Positions 39,393-43,276 of a stretch of 43,276 nucleotides of DNA are shown here, in pieces; the first letter of the stretch is position 1; each line of letters starts with the position of its first letter. The notes beneath the pieces were generated by a model that worked only from the letters and a program-made list of their open reading frames with translations, was not told the origin of the DNA and made no database searches. The DNA is from Haloferula sp. BvORR071. Its GTDB lineage: Bacteria > Verrucomicrobiota > Verrucomicrobiia > Verrucomicrobiales > Akkermansiaceae. The stretch covers positions 1-43,276 of the forward strand of contig NZ_BATP01000033.1 of assembly GCF_000739615.1 (NCBI RefSeq). The letters run 5' to 3'. The translations under genes were made by a program, and so were the position numbers.

Positions 39393-42300
39393 TCAGGGAG
39401 TGAACTCGATGCGGAAGAACTTCGCACCGGAGCTGAAGGGGCCCGAGGACCACGAGGTGGTCACAGCGGGTGCCGCGGCGGCGGGCACGGTGGCCTCCAG
39501 CGTCGGGAAGGAGTTCAGGTTGCTTCCGCTACGCACCTGGAAGCTCAGGCCCGGCTGGCTCGGCCAGGTGAGGGTGATGCCGGTGGCCGCGCTACCGCTG
39601 ATCTTCGCATCGAAGCCCGACTTGCCATCCACCGGAGAGAGGTTGAGGGCAAACTCCACTTCGTTGATGGTGCCGTCGTGATCGGCATCCCCAGTGCGTG
39701 ATCCAGCCGGAGTCTGTGGATCCAGCCCGTAGCTGGCGGCCCATGCGTCGTAGGAAGGAGCGTTGCCGATCAGCGCCGACTCTTGCGAGTGGATGTTCGA
39801 AACCTCACTGGCGGGGAGTGCGCCGGAGTAGATCTTGAACTCATCCATCAGCCCGGTGAAGCCGCGGTCCACTCCGCCTTCCGCGCCGAAGTAGATCGGC
39901 AGGAGCGGTGCCGAAGGCGTGATCATCGGCTGGGAGCCGACCTCCACGCCATTCACATAGAGGCGGGCGGTGGTGCCATCGAAGGTTCCGCAGACGTGCT
40001 GCCAAGTATCCGCGACGATGGTGCCACCGGCGAGGTTGAAGTTGTTGTTCACGATGAACTTCCAATTGTTGGTCCCGCCGTCGCGGCCGAGGAAGAAGCC
40101 ATCCTGGAAGCGCGAGGTGATCAGGCGCGCCCAGGTGGCTTGCGCTTCCGTGCCGGGCTTGATCCAGCCCATGACCGTGAAACCATAGCTCAGGTTCAGC
40201 GCGGGGATTTCCACGCGATCGGTATTGGCCGTGCAAGCCAGCGCTCCGCCGATGCCCTTGCTGCCGTCCCACGCCATCGTCACCGGCTGGTTCTGGAAGT
40301 TGGCAAAGGTCCCGTTGGAAGTGGCGTCCGGAGTTGCCGGTACCGTGGTGCCGGAGGTCTCGTTCATGCTCCAGCGCGCCATCAGTCCGTATGCCGGCGG
40401 TGTGGAGGAGGCGCTATTTGGATTCGAGCCGCGGGCCACCTCAAGGGCATCGGCATAGGTATCCCCGTCGCTGTCCACCGCCAGCGGATCGGTGCCGGTA
40501 TTCGCGCGGCTGACATAGATGCCGGTCCCGGTTTCAACCAGATCGCTCAGCGTGTCGTTGTCGCTGTCCTTGGAGCGCGGGTTGGTGGGCGCAGACACAC
40601 CGTTGACCTTGCGGTTGACCTCGATGTCATCGTTCAAGCCATCGCCATCGGTATCGGCCTCATTGGGGTTGGTGAGATTCGCGTATTCCACCTGGTTGTT
40701 GAGGCCATCGCCATCGGGATTGCCGAGCGGATCCGCAGTGCCAGGACCGGTGAAGTAGGTGAACTCCCAGCCATCGCCAATGTGGTTGCCATCCGTATCC
40801 GGCTGTGAGTGTGCGTCCTTGGGATCGCTGGCATCGGTGGCCCAGTCGGCGGGATTCGGGGTATTGCCGAGGAATTCGTCGATGTTGAAGGAGCCGTCGC
40901 CGTCGCTGTCGTCGAAGGGTCCCGCGGCGGTTGAGCCGAAGTGCTGGATTTCCCAGGCATCGGCCATCGAGTCGGCGTCCTGGTCGGTGGGCAGCGAGTT
41001 GGCATCGTTGGGATTGGAGCCGCCGAGGAATTCCTCGCGGTTGCTGAAGCCATCGCTGTCCGTATCGCTGGTGCCGCTGTACTTCGCGAGGATCACCGCA
41101 TCCGTTTCGGCGGGGTTAGCGGTGATGTCGCGGAAGTTCGCGATCTCCCATTCGTCGAAGAGGCCGTCGCTGTCGGTATCGGGATTCGCCCACACCGGGT
41201 TGGTGCCGAGGCGATACTCGATCAGCGAGGAGACGCCGTCGCCATCTGGATCAAGTGCAGCATCGGCGTTGCTAGCGGGATTGAGTCCGTAGAAGACTTC
41301 GTAGAAGTCCGGCAGGCCATCGAGGTCGCTGTCGTTGTTCTTCAACTCCGAGGCGCTCAGCGCGCGGTCATGAACCACCAGCTTGGCGATCGTCATGCTG
41401 GCAGCGGGAGCCACCAGCACCCCGGTCGGACCGTTCTGTGCGCCGATGCGGATTGGCAGCGGGTTGCCTGCCAGATCCGTGGCCCAAGTGTTGAGCGTAT
41501 TGGTTTCTTCCGCGGCTAGGACGCCGTCATTGTAGACCTTGAAGGCCTTGCCGGTGGAGTCGTAGGTGTAGGCCACGTGAGTCCAGCGGCCGGTCTTGGG
41601 CGGCACCGTACCCCAGCCGACGTCCGCTGCGGCACCCCAGCCACCGAAGGCGCCGAAGGTCGCATTGGTGCCGTGAATGAATGAGCTATGGGTGCCATCT
41701 GGACCATCGCGGTGGCCCCAGGAAACGATCGTCTCCTCGGTCGCCGCGGCGGGATTGTAGATCCATGCTTCCACCGTCCGCGAGCTGCCGCCGGTCAGGA
41801 TGCTGGGAGCCGCCGGTCCGACCAAGGAGGCCGCCTGGCCATCCAGGGTGACGCCCTTCACTCCTTGCAGGGTGGTGACCGTTGGTGGCGTTTCGGAGAC
41901 GGCATTGAAACTGCGGGTCAGCAGGCCGGTGTTCGTCCAAGTGGTAAGCGGTCCCAGCGGCAGGGCGCTGGCATCCAGCGAGACCAGGGGACTCGCGGCG
42001 TGACCGGTGGGGACGCTCGCGGCATTGTTCGGATCCGAGCCTAACAGAACTTCGATCTGGTCCTTGAAGGTATCGCCATCGCTATCGTCGGAGAGCGGAT
42101 TGCTGCCGGTATTTGTCGCGCTGACGAAAGTGCCGGTACCGGTTTCCTCATTGTCGAGCAGACCATCCTTGTCGCTGTCTTTGGAGTTCGGATTGGTGGG
42201 CGCTGCGACACCGGCGACCTTGCGGTTGATCTCCGTGCCATCCGTCAGGGTGTCTCCATCGCTGTCCGGGTTGGTCGGATTGGTGGAGGCGTCATACTCC

Positions 42301-43049
42301 TGCTTGTCGGTGGCACCATCGCCATCGAAGTCGCCGCTGCCGGAGAGCTTGGTGAGATCACCGGGGAAGTAGCCGTATTCCCAGACGTCGAGGAGCTGGT
42401 CGTTGTCCGAGTCCGGATTCGCAATGGTGGTCACCGCGATGCCACTGAGCACGGCACCATCCTGGGGGCCGGTGCCGCCGTAGCTGCCGGAGGGCCGCAG
42501 GCCGAGCGCGATCTGGCCGCTGCCATTTGCGGTGGCGACGAGGGTGGTGATCTTCGCGTTGTTGCCCTGCGTGAGCATCACGTTCTCTTGCCAGGTGCCA
42601 TTGAGCAGGATCGCTTGTTCGCGTGGGCCGAAGCTTGTCGTGACGGACTGGATCAGATTGAGCTGATAGGAAGTTCCCGCGGTGAGCCCGGTGATGGCGA
42701 CATCCATCCCGCCGCCGCCAAAGAAGAGCGTCCGCGCCAGTTCGGTCATCGCCGTGTCATTGGCGGAGGTTTCACCCGCGCCGAAGTTCAGATTACCGGT
42801 GAAGTTCCCGGTGAAACCGCCGAGCCCGGTGACCGTGAAGCCCGCGGCGGGCGCGCCAGTGAAGGTGGCGCCTTGGACGGTCCGGGCGGTGCCGACTCCG
42901 AGATTCACGCCCTTGAGGTACTGGGCGGTGACGGTGAGGCCTTGCCCTGCGTCGCCACCGGTCAGGGGCGCGGTGGCGGCGTGCAAGGAGGAGAGATGCG
43001 AAACACCGATACCGGTGCAGAAGTAGATCAGGCAGCGTTGGGTCTTCAT
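39393..43049 (-). CDS. Giant secreted calcium-repeat and LamG protein
   Basis: This 1218-residue protein has a signal peptide (MKTQRCLIYFCTGIGVSHLSS, cleaved near residue 24). An N-terminal beta domain (about 25-205) is followed by two blocks of thrombospondin type 3-like calcium loops, 'DxDxDGxxDxxE' (about 207-350 and 570-870; for example DSDNDQLLDVWE, DTDGDGLNDDIEVN). Two LamG domains lie at about 355-560 and 885-1085, with 'VEAWIYNPAA' and 'GRWTHVAYTYDS' strands. The end (about 1120-1218) contains DADHDGTINEVEFAL, a beta domain and the tail KFFRIEFTP. Calcium-stabilised stalks with ligand-binding heads suggest an extracellular adhesin or structural protein. No catalytic domain is evident. 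It is transcribed alone and ends in a strong terminator. Confidence 0.9.
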   Translation of the reverse strand: MKTQRCLIYFCTGIGVSHLSSLHAATAPLTGGDAGQGLTVTAQYLKGVNLGVGTARTVQGATFTGAPAAGFTVTGLGGFTGNFTGNLNFGAGETSANDTAMTELARTLFFGGGGMDVAITGLTAGTSYQLNLIQSVTTSFGPREQAILLNGTWQENVMLTQGNNAKITTLVATANGSGQIALGLRPSGSYGGTGPQDGAVLSGIAVTTIANPDSDNDQLLDVWEYGYFPGDLTKLSGSGDFDGDGATDKQEYDASTNPTNPDSDGDTLTDGTEINRKVAGVAAPTNPNSKDSDKDGLLDNEETGTGTFVSATNTGSNPLSDDSDGDTFKDQIEVLLGSDPNNAASVPTGHAASPLVSLDASALPLGPLTTWTNTGLLTRSFNAVSETPPTVTTLQGVKGVTLDGQAASLVGPAAPSILTGGSSRTVEAWIYNPAAATEETIVSWGHRDGPDGTHSSFIHGTNATFGAFGGWGAAADVGWGTVPPKTGRWTHVAYTYDSTGKAFKVYNDGVLAAEETNTLNTWATDLAGNPLPIRIGAQNGPTGVLVAPAASMTIAKLVVHDRALSASELKNNDSDLDGLPDFYEVFYGLNPASNADAALDPDGDGVSSLIEYRLGTNPVWANPDTDSDGLFDEWEIANFRDITANPAETDAVILAKYSGTSDTDSDGFSNREEFLGGSNPNDANSLPTDQDADSMADAWEIQHFGSTAAGPFDDSDGDGSFNIDEFLGNTPNPADWATDASDPKDAHSQPDTDGNHIGDGWEFTYFTGPGTADPLGNPDGDGLNNQVEYANLTNPNEADTDGDGLNDDIEVNRKVNGVSAPTNPRSKDSDNDTLSDLVETGTGIYVSRANTGTDPLAVDSDGDTYADALEVARGSNPNSASSTPPAYGLMARWSMNETSGTTVPATPDATSNGTFANFQNQPVTMAWDGSKGIGGALACTANTDRVEIPALNLSYGFTVMGWIKPGTEAQATWARLITSRFQDGFFLGRDGGTNNWKFIVNNNFNLAGGTIVADTWQHVCGTFDGTTARLYVNGVEVGSQPMITPSAPLLPIYFGAEGGVDRGFTGLMDEFKIYSGALPASEVSNIHSQESALIGNAPSYDAWAASYGLDPQTPAGSRTGDADHDGTINEVEFALNLSPVDGKSGFDAKISGSAATGITLTWPSQPGLSFQVRSGSNLNSFPTLEATVPAAAAPAVTTSWSSGPFSSGAKFFRIEFTP

Positions 43050-43144
43050 GGCAGTGGGGTAGCGGAGGCTTGGGCTCCTCCGGAGATCGGGGAGGTCGCG
43101 ACAAGGGCGACATCCGCCGATGGGAGGCTAGTACGACCCAAGCG

Positions 43145-43168
43145 CGGCAATCCACCGGCTGATTGCCG
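43145..43168. repeat. Perfect 8-bp inverted repeat upstream of the calcium-repeat gene
   Basis: CGGCAATC (43145-43152) and GATTGCCG (43161-43168) flank an 8-bp spacer about 96 nt upstream of the start codon. The geometry fits a dimeric repressor or activator site, or a hairpin in the leader. No other copy is evident in the window. Confidence 0.4.
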
Positions 43169-43192
43169 TGGACTGGTGCCGGATTGACAAGG

Positions 43193-43215
43193 GGCGGCCC
43201 GCCCATGGGGCCGCC
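43193..43215. terminator. GC-rich hairpin near right edge
   Basis: GGCGGCCC (43193-43200) pairs with GGGCCGCC (43208-43215) around a 7-nt loop. TTGACA just before it and TATATC after it are not promoter-spaced. No U-run follows on either strand. It may be the terminator of a minus-strand gene beyond the window, but that gene cannot be seen. Confidence 0.35.
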
Positions 43216-43276
43216 TCTTACCTATATCTTCCGGAGCCTAACACGGACCGACGTGCAGGCAGGGTGGGAGCATCTG

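Noticed and set aside
43184..43189. TTGACA resembling a -35 element
   Set aside because: No -10 element at a workable distance, and it does not point toward a visible gene.
1..43276. tRNA genes, CRISPR arrays, insertion sequences, prophage
   Set aside because: Looked for cloverleaf-type arms, regularly spaced repeats, transposase or integrase motifs and terminal repeats on both strands by eye; none seen, although short degenerate elements cannot be excluded without computation.

Overview
The window looks like a piece of chromosome from a high-GC member of the Verrucomicrobiota, probably near Luteolibacter/Haloferula. The evidence is a PEP-CTERM autotransporter-type protein, several very large secreted proteins with LamG, lamin-tail, CotH and calcium-repeat modules, start codons that mostly lack a Shine-Dalgarno sequence, and a sequence upstream of recA that matches the LexA motif I recall for Verrucomicrobia (TGTTC-N4-GAACA). 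The lineage is inferred from these traits, not from a search. No tRNA, rRNA, CRISPR array, insertion sequence or prophage is visible.

Layout. 1-3.9 kb (+): the tail of a LamG-type secreted protein, then a PEP-CTERM protein rich in autotransporter-type beta-strand repeats. 3.9-17.9 kb (all -): a 1933-residue fusion of an M48-like zinc peptidase, a TerB-like domain, a DUF4011-type superfamily I helicase and a decayed nuclease-like tail; recA with a candidate SOS box and a terminator; a secreted thioredoxin-fold protein; a HerA-like ATPase followed upstream by a small lipoprotein, with the pair flanked by two related tiny MGDK proteins; and a GT4 glycosyltransferase with a C-terminal helical domain. 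18.2-23.7 kb (+): an RRM RNA-binding protein with a long leader and a good terminator, then a 1643-residue CotH/LamG/lamin-tail surface protein. 23.7-26.0 kb (-): a short unknown protein and a secreted beta-helix protein. 26.1-26.8 kb (+): a vapBC toxin-antitoxin pair.

26.8-28.9 kb is a divergent alkylation-repair pair, ogt (-) and an Ada-AraC-AlkA fusion (+). Between them lies a 19-bp inverted repeat with 18 of 19 positions matching, probably the Ada-type operator. 28.9-33.0 kb (-) is a tightly overlapping operon: pseudokinase-like membrane protein, recG, metallophosphatase. lepA (+) diverges from it. 35-43 kb holds secreted or surface proteins (a beta-sandwich protein, a PQQ-type propeller, a lipoprotein and a calcium-repeat/LamG giant) and a SAM methyltransferase.

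Two themes recur. One is DNA repair and genome maintenance (recA, recG, ogt, ada-alkA, the peptidase-helicase fusion, the HerA-like ATPase). The other is an extensive secreted or surface proteome in which four large proteins end in a similar short C-terminal beta-strand motif. The best candidates for something undescribed are the peptidase-TerB-helicase fusion, the inverted repeat between ogt and ada-alkA, the paired MGDK micro-proteins around the ATPase, and the shared C-terminal tail.
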